NCBI GenBank assembly: GCA_029204225.1
Contig: CM055092.1
Coordinates: 44,444,309 to 44,508,308, forward strand
Direction: 5' to 3'
DNA from: Diphasiastrum complanatum
Taxonomy: Eukaryota; Streptophyta; Lycopodiopsida; Lycopodiales; Lycopodiaceae
Length of the DNA stretch: 64,000 nucleotides
Each line of letters opens with the position of its first letter. Position 1 is the first letter of the stretch. Below the pieces are notes generated by a model. The model made no database searches. It saw only the letters and a program-made list of their open reading frames with translations, and was not told the origin of the DNA. Shown piece by piece: positions 48,282-56,270 of the stretch. The translations under genes were made by a program, and so were the position numbers.

Positions 48282-50823
48282 GAAGAAGAAGAAGAAGAAG
48301 AGAAATGTATAACAATATTTGTTATACAAAGGCAGCACATTAAAAAGAGAGGATCACAATATGTACGTATTACATCTACTAAGTGGGAGCTTAAACACAA
48401 AAGTCCATGAATAAGCATACCTCCAGCAGTGAAAAAAGAATATGCAAGCTATCCAACCACAAAATTGTGAATGGGCAAACTCACATGTAGCATATAACTA
48501 CATGAGAAAGCGAACCATATCCTGTAGTGAAGATATGAAAATGTGATGGAACCCCTCTGTGAGTATGACAGCTTTGTGTACTGGGAGATTGCTACCTACA
48601 TTCGTAATCTAGTCCTGGGTGATGGCCCCTGACTGCAGGAGCAGAGTTGTGAAGTTCCAAGACAATCTGACATGTGGGGTGTTATGAGCCAGTCAAATTG
48701 TGTAACTGTAGGTCCTATCTACTAAACTGGGAGACCAGTCACAAGCAGTTCAGACTCTAGACAAATAAACCTTCACAATCAAAAAAACCTTTTGATGGAA
48801 GTCATAGCAAAACAAAGGAACAAACCGGTAACTTCAATTTCCAGCTAAATACACATTTCCAACTTTAAATTGCATGCATACTTGCACTAACAAACCACCA
48901 TCTCGCAATATGTGCCCTTCAGCTTCAATCTCAGACTCATTGAGTCTCAGCTTACAACTACCTGGCCCTCTCTTCGTTACTTCAATCTGCCAGATAAGAA
49001 AAATCATATTCAGAACTATATCAAGTTCTGAAAAAAAAATTCTAAACACGAAATGATAATTGTATAATATGATAGAATTTACAAATATCTAAGAAACTTT
49101 GTCGTTCGTAGCAAAGAACTGTGGAACTACATAACAAAACAGGAGTCAAATTTGGAATATTTGCAAAAAGTTCAGTAAAATAGCATTTCTTTCGTACATT
49201 ACTTTGACTAGAACTAACTATGTCGCCTAGATAGTGTTTTACATGCAATGTCCTTTTATGAGATAGGAGCATATCCAAATTTACAATTTCGATTATAAAT
49301 ACTCATTCTGTACATAATGGAACGCATTCCATATGTACGGAATGTAACAGAAGATTTTTTTTTAGAGGTCGATGTCTTTTTCACTATCAAAATTCTGTTC
49401 AAAAAAACATTTGGCATCAAAACACAAAACAGACAAAGATCAAGTGCCAGCCGTTAAGATATCTAACGTCTTACAACTTGTCATTAAGTTTGGAAGGCAT
49501 ATAACTATATACTAAGCATCAAAACCGTAATGTTTTGTCTAAATAATATATCTAAAACAGCCCAATGTCATCCCCTATTTTCCAATCATTCCAAAAAAAC
49601 TTACAAAAAAAATCAAAAAGAGACAAATGTTTAAAAATTGGCCACATTCGCATTCTGTTTTTGAACTGACAACTATGATTCACATTAAGAAGTTAGTATG
49701 TCCTCAGTTGATAATAATCCTAAGAGAATAGCCAACCATAACAAACAAGTCATGGGATCTTAAAACAGGTTCCTACAGTCCACCTACATGGCTTTGGACC
49801 ATTAACTCCCAACATCCACCACACAGATTGTATGTAAAGCAATGAGAACTCTGAAGAATGTGCTGGGAAATACAACGCAAAGCAAATTTTGAAATAAATT
49901 CCAAAACAGACATCTTAAAAAACTAACAGGATGGTGACCAAATTTATTTCAGATATTTCAATTGAGACCATTTTAAATGAAAGTTGTTGAGTATGGGCCA
50001 GTTGCCCAATTTTGACTCATAAAGATTCAGTATGCTGCAATAGTTTCAAGCAACAGCATGCAATGTCCACAGCAGTCTGTATTTGAAGTGTTTCATGCTC
50101 CTATGATGGCATTCTGGTGACTGGACAGGGTAGATAGAAAACATACAGTATACTTGCTCCCTTCAATGCTGAGATGAATCTGGAAGTTCACAAGTGATAT
50201 ATGCTGCAAATAAAAGCACAAACTCCAGATCAGCAGAGGCCACAGTTAACAGTGAGGAAATACAAATGTCTTATAAGAGATCCATAGAAAGTAAACCTAC
50301 GTCATCACAAGCGCTTCCTAGCACTTACCCAACCTTCTTGCTGGCAGTTCTCTAGTGATTACTAAAACTACATAATTAAACTTAGTGGTTGAGGAACTAT
50401 GTCCAAGAATCACCAAAAGAAACCCAGGACCCAATAAAATGTACAAATATAAGCATCAGCATGAAACGCTACATGTCCTACACAGACGCTTCAATACCTT
50501 TGGAGGAATTTGGCCTTTCTCAAGATAGCCAATGTACTCAGAAACTCTTGCAGCTGTAAGCATAAATGCTTTCTGCAAAAGTGAAGTTCAAGTGAATGTG
50601 GTTGTAGATGATTGTCAAATCACGACAACACTCTACCCCATTTACATTAAGCCATCTGAAAGTAATAGAAGTCTGTAGAAAGTTGAATTGAATTTAGAGT
50701 GCTCACATAAAGAGTTCCACAAACAACAGAAAGGTACCAAATTGGCCTTTCTGTCCGAACACGCATGGCTATTCGAGAGTCCAGCCAACCTGTATGAATT
50801 TTGTTTTCCTTGTACTCTCTTGC
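31932..50823 (-). CDS. ACC1: Homomeric acetyl-CoA carboxylase, 3' part (20 exons)
   Basis: Carboxylates acetyl-CoA to malonyl-CoA for fatty-acid elongation in the cytosol. Exons on the minus strand, 5' to 3': 50823-50707, 50572-50498, 50203-50147, 48986-48882, 47730-47644, 47365-47174, 46225-46037, 45767-45657, 45406-45314, 45044-44811, 44463-44386, 44273-44151, 43973-43707, 43473-43112, 39128-38891, 38710-38370, 38193-37977, 37795-37610, 34317-32161, 31991-31932. All introns are GT-AG. Exon phases join without a shift or stop, giving about 1762 residues. Plant family members are about 2250, so roughly 500 N-terminal residues (biotin carboxylase) are outside the window or lost. Domains present: C-terminal edge of biotin carboxylase, biotinyl domain, central region, carboxyltransferase. 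No transit peptide can be judged. The undamaged frame suggests a working gene whose first exons lie beyond a TE-filled intron. Confidence 0.92.
34318..37609 (-). other. ACCase intron, 3.3 kb
   Basis: No gene inside. From 35973 (TGTTGGG) to about 36600 the sequence has some features of an LTR (TG start, TATATATA near 36430, a 26-bp direct duplication at about 36543-36592), but I could not find a target duplication, so this is only a suspicion. Confidence 0.5.
37610..43973 (-). CDS. ACC1: ACCase central-domain exons, distal group
   Basis: Exons 43973-43707 (SQLLEQTKLSDLRASIARS...ETYVRRLYQ), 43473-43112 (PYLVKASIRMQWHRSGLIASW), 39128-38891, 38710-38370, 38193-37977 and 37795-37610 (LGVVDRKRLLARRNSTTYCYDF, leading into carboxyltransferase). 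Two codons are split by introns: Ser across 43112/39128 and Arg across 38370/38193. The 43111-39129 intron is about 4 kb and holds a LINE ORF1 relic. The non-catalytic central domain positions the other domains. Confidence 0.9.
40454..40520. repeat. (CT)n microsatellite
   Basis: About 67 bp of CT repeats just upstream of the LINE ORF1 relic, in the large ACCase intron. Confidence 0.9.
40880..41832 (+). pseudogene. LINE ORF1-like relic (antisense inside ACCase intron)
   Basis: Starts MADWQSVNRKGKKK (40880) with a Pro/Ser-rich stretch. It shifts frame to a coiled-coil-like segment (LQGKVGILEVDVTHLQKELES), then an RNA-binding-like region (LNVRVRG, AAWVGKLQSTTVFLHFKDALLRQKVL), and after another shift ends DEDLTPIQWTERKKIIADAMI. 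This order is that of plant LINE ORF1 nucleic-acid-binding proteins. At least three frameshifts make it a relic. No ORF2 follows, which is unusual because LINEs normally lose the 5' end, so it was probably deleted later. Confidence 0.7.
44151..46225 (-). CDS. ACC1: ACCase central-domain exons, proximal group
   Basis: Six short exons (46225-46037, 45767-45657, 45406-45314, 45044-44811, 44463-44386, 44273-44151), all in phase 0. They begin with the end of the biotinyl domain (AGDLIARLNLDDPTAVRKA) and run through the helical start of the central domain (LQWQESMAVLATRLP, SIVQSLFDEYLAVEEIFS, LVYPNPAAYREQLIRFAALN). Introns are about 110-350 bp. Confidence 0.9.
47174..47365 (-). CDS. ACC1: ACCase biotinyl (BCCP) exon
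   Basis: 64 codons containing the biotinylation motif EVMKMCMP. The Lys in MKM is the residue that carries biotin and shuttles between the two active sites. The flanking VPYAEVEV and LLSPASG strands are those of the biotinyl hammerhead fold. Donor GTGAGT, acceptor CTG-strand complement CAG. Confidence 0.95.
47644..50823 (-). CDS. ACC1: ACCase exons between biotin carboxylase and biotinyl domain
   Basis: Exons 50823-50707 (KIHTGWLDSRIAMRVRTERP), 50572-50498 (VSEYIGYLEKGQIPPK), 50203-50147 (HISLVNFQIHLSIEGSKYT), 48986-48882 (GGLLVQ end) and 47730-47644 (AAGTRLLIDGRTCLLQ). The first encodes the C-terminal edge of the biotin carboxylase region; the next upstream exon should lie above 50823 but I could not find it as far as 64000. 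The acceptor of the first exon is TTACAG at 50824-50829. Confidence 0.9.
47852..47914. repeat. (GT)n(GA)n microsatellite
   Basis: Compound dinucleotide repeat inside an ACCase intron, intronic on the minus-strand gene. Confidence 0.9.
48226..48302. repeat. (GA)n(GAA)n microsatellite
   Basis: GA repeat grading into GAA repeats, inside an ACCase intron. Confidence 0.9.
48987..50146 (-). other. ACCase intron, 1.2 kb
   Basis: AT-rich intron sequence between two mapped exons. No repeat or gene recognised. Confidence 0.7.
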
Positions 50824-51655
50824 CTGTAAAGACCAAGCCGCACAAGAGTGAAAATGTAAACTTTACAGGTAAAAGAAGATGGGCAATGTTTGCAGATAAA
50901 AGGAAATGTCTCAAAAAACACTTTTTCGGGCTGACAAACAGATTCTGTTATCATTCCATTTCAACCATCCAATTAGTTTTTCTTTCCAGCAGATACACAC
51001 CCATGAATTCGCTTTCAGATCTTCTAATCTTCACCAATAGCATTCAGGGTAGAAGCTGCTTAGCTCATGACTCAGAAACTACACTATGGTCCATACAGTA
51101 TGTTCCGGAACGTACTGGTCTAGAACATGTTTAAAGTTTTTTCAAAAAATACCTAAAAACCTGAAAAAGTATCAGCAAAATACGTAGAAGTGTATGCTTC
51201 TGAATCTGCATGTGACTCTGCTGATTGCTAAAGGCAGAGAGGTTTTACTTTTAGGTTTGAAATCTCATTATGGCAGGCATTGCACTGATCCACAAACTTT
51301 TCTGCCTGCTCTACAAATATCCATAGATTTCCTATTACACAACAGCATCGCAACTTTTACTACCAAAATCTTGCTATACTCGCACTGTGGGCCAATTCAT
51401 TACAGCCATCTAAAGAAAAACTTTCCTTGCCTGCCCCTATGAGATTTCAAACCAATACATATATATATATATACATATATATATGTATATATATCTTAAT
51501 TGCAGCGGAACGCATTTCCCGGGGGGGGGGTTTCTTTGCCCCAGAACTCTCATTGCTGAACACATGTAAGAAGAAAAAAAAATTTAGTATATGCTTTGTA
51601 TGATATGCATTTATACTATAAACCGTATATTGATTAATAAGTACTGTTTGTTAGC
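50824..51655. other. Start of the upstream ACCase intron, nothing recognised
   Basis: I looked on the minus strand for the preceding biotin carboxylase exon and found none. It contains a TA-rich palindromic run (about 51459-51495) and a run of ten G at about 51521-51530. Confidence 0.5.
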
Positions 51656-51981
51656 TGATAGACATCTTGATGAGAGAGCACCCCAGCATCGTCTGGACCC
51701 CATGCGCTGCACATTCCATTGATCTCCTCATCCATGACCTCTGCGCAGTTCCATGGATCCGCCAGGTATAATTTTCTTCACTTGCATTACCATCTTATAT
51801 GTGTAACGTGTTGCTCTCAGATCCTAACCCCTCTCAACAATTTCCTAAACTTTTTGCTGGATGTTTGTCGTACAGATCGCTTCTCAGGCCATGCGTGTGG
51901 TCAGCTTCGTCACCAGAAAGGAGCGAGTCCTAGCCCATTTCCGCACCTTTTCGTTAGAAATCCATAAATCATAGTATGGAT

Positions 51982-52053
51982 GGACAAACTAGGATTCGAA
52001 CCCAGGACCTCCCTCATACCGGATGGGATGCTCTACCACTGAGCTATCCGCCC
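51982..52053 (-). ncRNA. tRNA-like domain in TRIM LTR (left copy)
   Basis: On the minus strand it begins GGGCGGA and ends TTTGTCC, which pair along seven positions with three G-T wobbles. Box A TAGCTCAGTGG and box B GGTTCGAATCC are intact, and the D stem GCTC/GAGC and T stem CTGGG/CCTAG pair. The anticodon arm is irregular (19 nt instead of 17), so it is tRNA-like rather than a normal tRNA gene. Confidence 0.8.
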
Positions 52054-52095
52054 TATTTGATAGCTCTCTCTAGAGTGTGGATTGATATTCCAACA

Positions 52096-52106
52096 CCCCC
52101 CCCTCA
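52096..52106 (-). other. TRIM polypurine tract
   Basis: The minus strand reads TTGAGGGGGGGG immediately before the 3' LTR, the expected position for plus-strand priming. Confidence 0.85.
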
Positions 52107-52199
52107 AGCCACACTTGGTTGGGGTCCTAGCTGTCACCTGCCCCACAACTTGGGCCACCTAACCATGGCTTTGACACCATGAATTGTTAGGTCTAACTT

Positions 52200-52212
52200 G
52201 GCTCTGATACCA
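52200..52212 (-). other. TRIM primer binding site (tRNA-iMet)
   Basis: The minus strand reads TGGTATCAGAGCC directly after the 5' LTR end (no spacer). Confidence 0.9.
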
Positions 52213-52242
52213 TGCTAGAAATCCATAAATCTTAATATGGAT

Positions 52243-52313
52243 GGACAGACTAGGATTCGAACCAAGGACCTCCCTCATACCAGATGGATGCTCTACCACT
52301 GAGCTATCTGCCC
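52243..52313 (-). ncRNA. tRNA-like domain in TRIM LTR (right copy)
   Basis: 71 nt. Acceptor arms GGGCAGA and TCTGTCC pair at all seven positions (one G-T). Boxes A and B are perfect, as in the left copy. With a 17-nt anticodon arm the loop would read CTGGTAT (anticodon GGT), but that stem pairs poorly. The first bases after the 3' arm hold no TTTT run, so a Pol III transcript would run on into the element. Confidence 0.8.
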
Positions 52314-54344
52314 TATTTGATAGTTCTCTCAAGAGTGTGGATTGATATTCCAACATTTTCACCGTTGAACCTAAGGAAGCCAGCAACCACCCACTTTGAA
52401 TACTTCTTCTCGGTTCTAGAGCGGCCACTGGCAGTACAAAAGATGCTTTGAAGAGGATGGTGGCCAATGATGGCTTTCGGGACTTCAGAGGTATGAGTGC
52501 AGATGTGGTGCATTTCCAGACCACTGTGTTTGGAGATGATTTTTGGACACGGGCAGCGGAGCCTGTGGGAGCCCTGTGACCCATTTTCTATGTCCTACGC
52601 CTAGTAGACCGTGAGGGGTGCACTCTCGGTCTCACGACTAATGATTGTAATGTGTTTGTCGTAGGAAGCAGGAGATTCTGCAAATCTAGGAGGCCAAATG
52701 GGACTACTTCCACTGGCCCATCCATGTCGTGTCCGTATGTTGCACCCATTGTGGGGGGATGCCAAACATGAGGATGACACAGAGCTCCACTTTGGATGGG
52801 TGGAGTACACTGAGCGTGTATGGACAGGCCCACATATATGTTCATACCGCTTAGTCCTCTAGTCATATCTGTAGTTAGTGCAAGTGCGTACGACCAATGA
52901 ATTCTGTGGACTAACGCTTTATATGGTTCTTTTGCCAACAGGCCCGATGCTCTACAACATAGAACATCAGCTAGTGAATTTCGAGCGGAGCCAGGGGCCA
53001 TTTGATCAAGCAAAATGTCGGCTGAGGGAGGAGCGGCTGAGGCCTATGACATGGTGGAGGATCCACAGTCGCAGCACCAGTGACTTGCGGCGATTGGCCA
53101 AGAGAGTCCTCTCACAAAACTGTTCAGCATCCGCCCATGAGCGGAATTGGAGCACCTGGGCCATGTATCACACGAAGAAGAGGAACAAACTATCTATTGA
53201 GCAATGTAGGCGGTTGGTGTTTGTGAACACCAGCGGACGCATGTTGAGAAGCACACGCGCAGAGGGTGCCAAGTTGATCGAGGTGAGTCACTGCATTACT
53301 TGATGTCAGAGCTGTGTTTGTTTCATATTGAATTACTTTTGATGTACTTGAATCGTAGGATAGTTGTTTGACAACATCGTCTGTTTGTGGTTACAGGTGA
53401 ACCCTGACTCTTGCTTGGTGGACTCTGCAGCTGATGCTCCTTGGGTACCACCCACACAAGAGGAGCTGGATGATGAAATTCACAAAGAGATGTATAGGCA
53501 GGCTGAGGCTAAGGCACGGGCCTTTGGAGGCAAAAGGGAGCGGGTGGGAGGAGGGAGAGGGTTGAGGATGAGGGAGATGTGAGATCTCAGAGGGTGGAGA
53601 GCAACTGGGAGGTGATTACCAGGAGGAGTGGGTAGAGGGGGATACCGAGGGAGAGGATGCGAGGGGGGTAGAGGCAAGGGGGGATGACCTAGTTGATCTG
53701 TTAGTGGACCCTGACGCAAAGACAAAAGAGGAGCAAGCCATCCCTACTCGTAGGTCTAGAGGGCGACCCAAGAATTCTGTGAGGGGGGGGGCTGATTAGA
53801 CTATATGTGGAGAGGACGAGAGCATCACAGGTAGCCGTTGGCCAGGCATCGTCTGAGTGGGTAGGGCTGTCCCAGGATGTAGGGCTAGAGGCTCCTAATA
53901 CGCAGACTCGCAGCCTAGAGGGAGACCCCCCTTGGGTAGAGCTAGGGACAGCCAGAGAGGGATGGGGCAGGGAGAGAGAGGCAGAGGTAGGGGTAGGGCC
54001 AGAGCCAGAACCGACAGTAGAGCCAAAGGTAGCGGTATCACAACTAGAGTCTCACCACGACACATGGTTCCCTCGGACTCACTTGTCGACCCTTTCAATC
54101 AGCAATCCAACACAAGACTCGGATGATATCGACAAGTCTTGGTTGTATACTAGTTTTTGTTATGTTCATCAGACATCATTGTACTCCATTACGGTGCCAT
54201 ATGGCTCGATTTTATATATGATGTTTTCTTTCACACAGCCTTGTGGATTGGGGAGAAGAAAGAGAGAATTAGAAGTAGAACTAGCATGGATCCCGCTCGG
54301 AAGATCAAGTACAGATAAGCCCCAAGTCCGAAGAAGGGCTGAGA

Positions 54345-55898
54345 CACTACCAAACCAAGAATGCTTGGCCCCCTGTCCGTGATGAAGTGAGAGCAGCAAC
54401 AACATATCTGGAAGTGTCTAACTCTGATATCCTGTGAAGAAAGGTAATGATCTGAAACATAGCACCCATAACCAGGGGAGGGGAAGCAAACTCCGCTAAT
54501 ATGATATCATGTGGCACCGAGGGCTTAGCCCTAATCATCCTGCTGAGCATGAGAATCTGGATACGAGTAAGATCCCTCCAAGTATCATGTGATAAATCCG
54601 GACACCAAGTCTCAGCAAAGTATAAAACAACCGAGGAGACAGTGGCAGAAAATAGCAAGCATCTAGTAGCAGGGTCCTATACATAATAATACGTGGAACA
54701 GAATCTCTCCATATGAACAAGAGAGGTATGCCCCTTACGGAGTCTGGTGAGGGCTGCCGGTCGAAATGTGAGTAGTGGACCAGAGAAAAGTACTCCCGGA
54801 CACCAAGTCTCAGCAGAGTATAAAACAACCGAGGCGACAGTGGCAGAAAATAGCAAGCATCTAGTAGCAGGGTCCTATACATAATACGTGGAACAGAATC
54901 TCTCCATATGAACAAGAGAGGTATGCCCCTTACGGAGTCTGGTGAGGGCTGCCGGTCGAAATGTGAGTAGTGGACCAGAGAAAAGTACTCCCAAATCAGT
55001 GTAAGAGCTCACAATCTCAATCGGCAACCCATCATAATAGAAGGTCACATCTCTCATAATAGAAGGCCACATCTCTCATAATAGAAGGTCACATCTCTCA
55101 TATGCTATCTATTGGTGTTGAACACCATAATCTTGGTCTTCTTAGTATTCACCGTCAATCCCCAAAGCTGACAGAAGCGATGTAAAGCAGAAAGGTGTCT
55201 CTGTAAGCTAGCTGTAGACGATGAGAGAAGAACCACATCATCAGCGTATAGGAGAATGTATCAGCGGGGACCAACCACTACCGTCCCTGAAACGCGCCCA
55301 AACTCGCTCATATAAGGTAATGATCACGGCAATAGTCTCGTCTGTGAAGCCAAGTGAAGATAATCTCTGGAAAAGGAGATTTCTCGGAACTGAGTCAAAA
55401 GCTTTCCGGAAGTCCACAAAGCAACAATAAACTCTCTGTCTCTGATGTCGAGCCTCCTCAATGATGCATCTCAAAATGAAAATCTGATATGAGGTAGAGT
55501 ATCCTGGTCTGAACCCAGCCTGACCTATAGCATGTAAATCCTCAGTCTCAACAAAAGATCCAGTAACCGTATGTAAAATGGAACCATAAATCTTAGACAA
55601 AGTGTGACCAATCATAATAGTGCGGTAGTTTTCTACATTCATGGGATCACCTGCCTTGAGGATGGGATGAAGGATATTAGTACACCATGCGATAGGAAAA
55701 CCAGAGGTCACAGCGGTGTTAAAAGCGTGAGCAATATAGGGCGAGATAAGGTGTGCTGCAGGTTTTAGAACATCTACGTTTAGAGAATCATAGTCAGTGG
55801 CTTAATGAAGTTTTGCATGTTTAATGGCATTTTCAACCATGTGTGGAGTAAAAAGCGTGCAGTGGGTAGGTCGCGGTGAGAGTAAGGTAGGAGGGAAG
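54345..55898 (-). pseudogene. LINE ORF2 reverse transcriptase (3' part of split LINE)
   Basis: Minus strand. From 55898: FTPHMVENAIKH, one in-frame TAA (55802-55804), FPIAWCTNILHPILKAGDPMNVENYRTI, RVYCCFVDFRKAFDSVP (catalytic Asp of motif A), TLYERVWARF. After a break come AETWCPDLSHDTWRDLTRIQ and the ORF2 tail, down to about 54347. The YxDD region is disrupted near 55241. A 198-bp segment is tandemly duplicated (54599-54992) and a 23-bp unit is triplicated at about 55026-55095. The upstream half lies beyond the inserted chromovirus, at 62216-63236. Confidence 0.82.
54599..54992. repeat. 198-bp tandem duplication within LINE
   Basis: Two nearly identical copies offset by 198 bp (54601 and 54799 both start GACACCAAGTCTCAGC). 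They differ by a 3-bp ATA indel and a few substitutions, so the duplication is recent. Confidence 0.9.
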
Positions 55899-56256
55899 TG
55901 TAATAGATCCTAACACCACAGTAGGGCAAACACTAACTGATCCACCCAACCTTGCCTACTCCCTGATATAGAGTAAGCCCCTCCTAGCCCAGTGTGAGGA
56001 CTGGTAGCATGCTACTGCCAAGTGTCGGCCACGTGGCACTGACGTGGCCGACTGCACGTCGGGACCCAACTGGGGGCCCTATCCTGCTGACAGGGTCCCT
56101 AGGCTGTGTTAGGCCCGCCATGGCTATGGACCGTGCTGGGGCACACTACTCACACTGTCTTGCCCTGTTGGTCATGTACGCTGGACACGACCCTGACTGT
56201 GGTATCTGACCTATCTGTGTTCTCTAGGGTTCGGCACTGGTTACGAGCTCGTAACA
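55899..56256 (-). repeat. Element C 3' LTR (358 bp)
   Basis: Plus-strand reading begins TGTAATAGATCC and ends GAGCTCGTAACA. The same 358 bp recur at 61858-62215. Confidence 0.95.
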
Positions 56257-56270
56257 CTCCCTCCCCCTTA
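56257..56270 (-). other. Element C polypurine tract
   Basis: The minus strand reads TAAGGGGGAGGGAG directly before the 3' LTR. It overlaps the stop codon of the Gag-Pol frame. Confidence 0.9.

Larger units (their letters stand above)
51953..52355 (-). mobile_element. TRIM (0.4 kb) with tRNA-like sequence in its LTRs
   Basis: A miniature LTR retrotransposon: LTRs at 51953-52095 and 52213-52355 (143 bp each, about 11 differences) flank only 117 bp. That interior holds a PBS and a PPT. Target duplication TTTTC (51948-51952, 52356-52360) splits a hAT transposase exon cleanly; removing one TTTTC and the element restores the hAT frame. On the minus strand the LTR starts TGTTGGAATATC and ends TTCTAGCA. 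Each LTR contains a tRNA-like cloverleaf. No protein is encoded, so it depends on other elements for movement. The design parallels Cassandra TRIMs, whose LTRs carry 5S rRNA sequence. Confidence 0.88.
51658..53790 (+). pseudogene. hAT-family transposase pseudogene with introns
   Basis: Plus-strand relic, opposite to ACCase. The exon ending at 51765 reads EHPSIVWTPCAAHSIDLLIHDL, the conserved CAAH region of the hAT core. Intron 51766-51875 is GT-AG. The next exon (AMRVVSFVTRKERVLAHFRTFS) is split by the TRIM. Beyond it come FEYFFSVLERPLAVQKML, a frameshift, and FGDDFWTRAAEP. After another intron, 52942-53282 encodes the C-terminal dimerisation region (LAKRVLSQNCSASAHERNWSTW...KKRNKLSIEQC). Intron 53283-53396 is GT-AG. 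The tail (VPPTQEELDDEI) is Arg/Gly-rich and includes SRGRPKNS, an AT-hook-like motif. Terminal inverted repeats were not found. It cannot encode an active transposase. Confidence 0.8.

Noticed and set aside
51982-52313. Two ordinary tRNA genes or two SINE insertions
   Set aside because: The similarity extends over the full 143 bp, with PBS, PPT and a single TTTTC duplication around the pair. The anticodon arm is irregular. An LTR carrying a tRNA-like domain fits better.
55994-56209. Identical 71-codon frame at 55994 and 61953
   Set aside because: It lies within the two identical LTRs of element C; identity reflects recent insertion, not a gene family.
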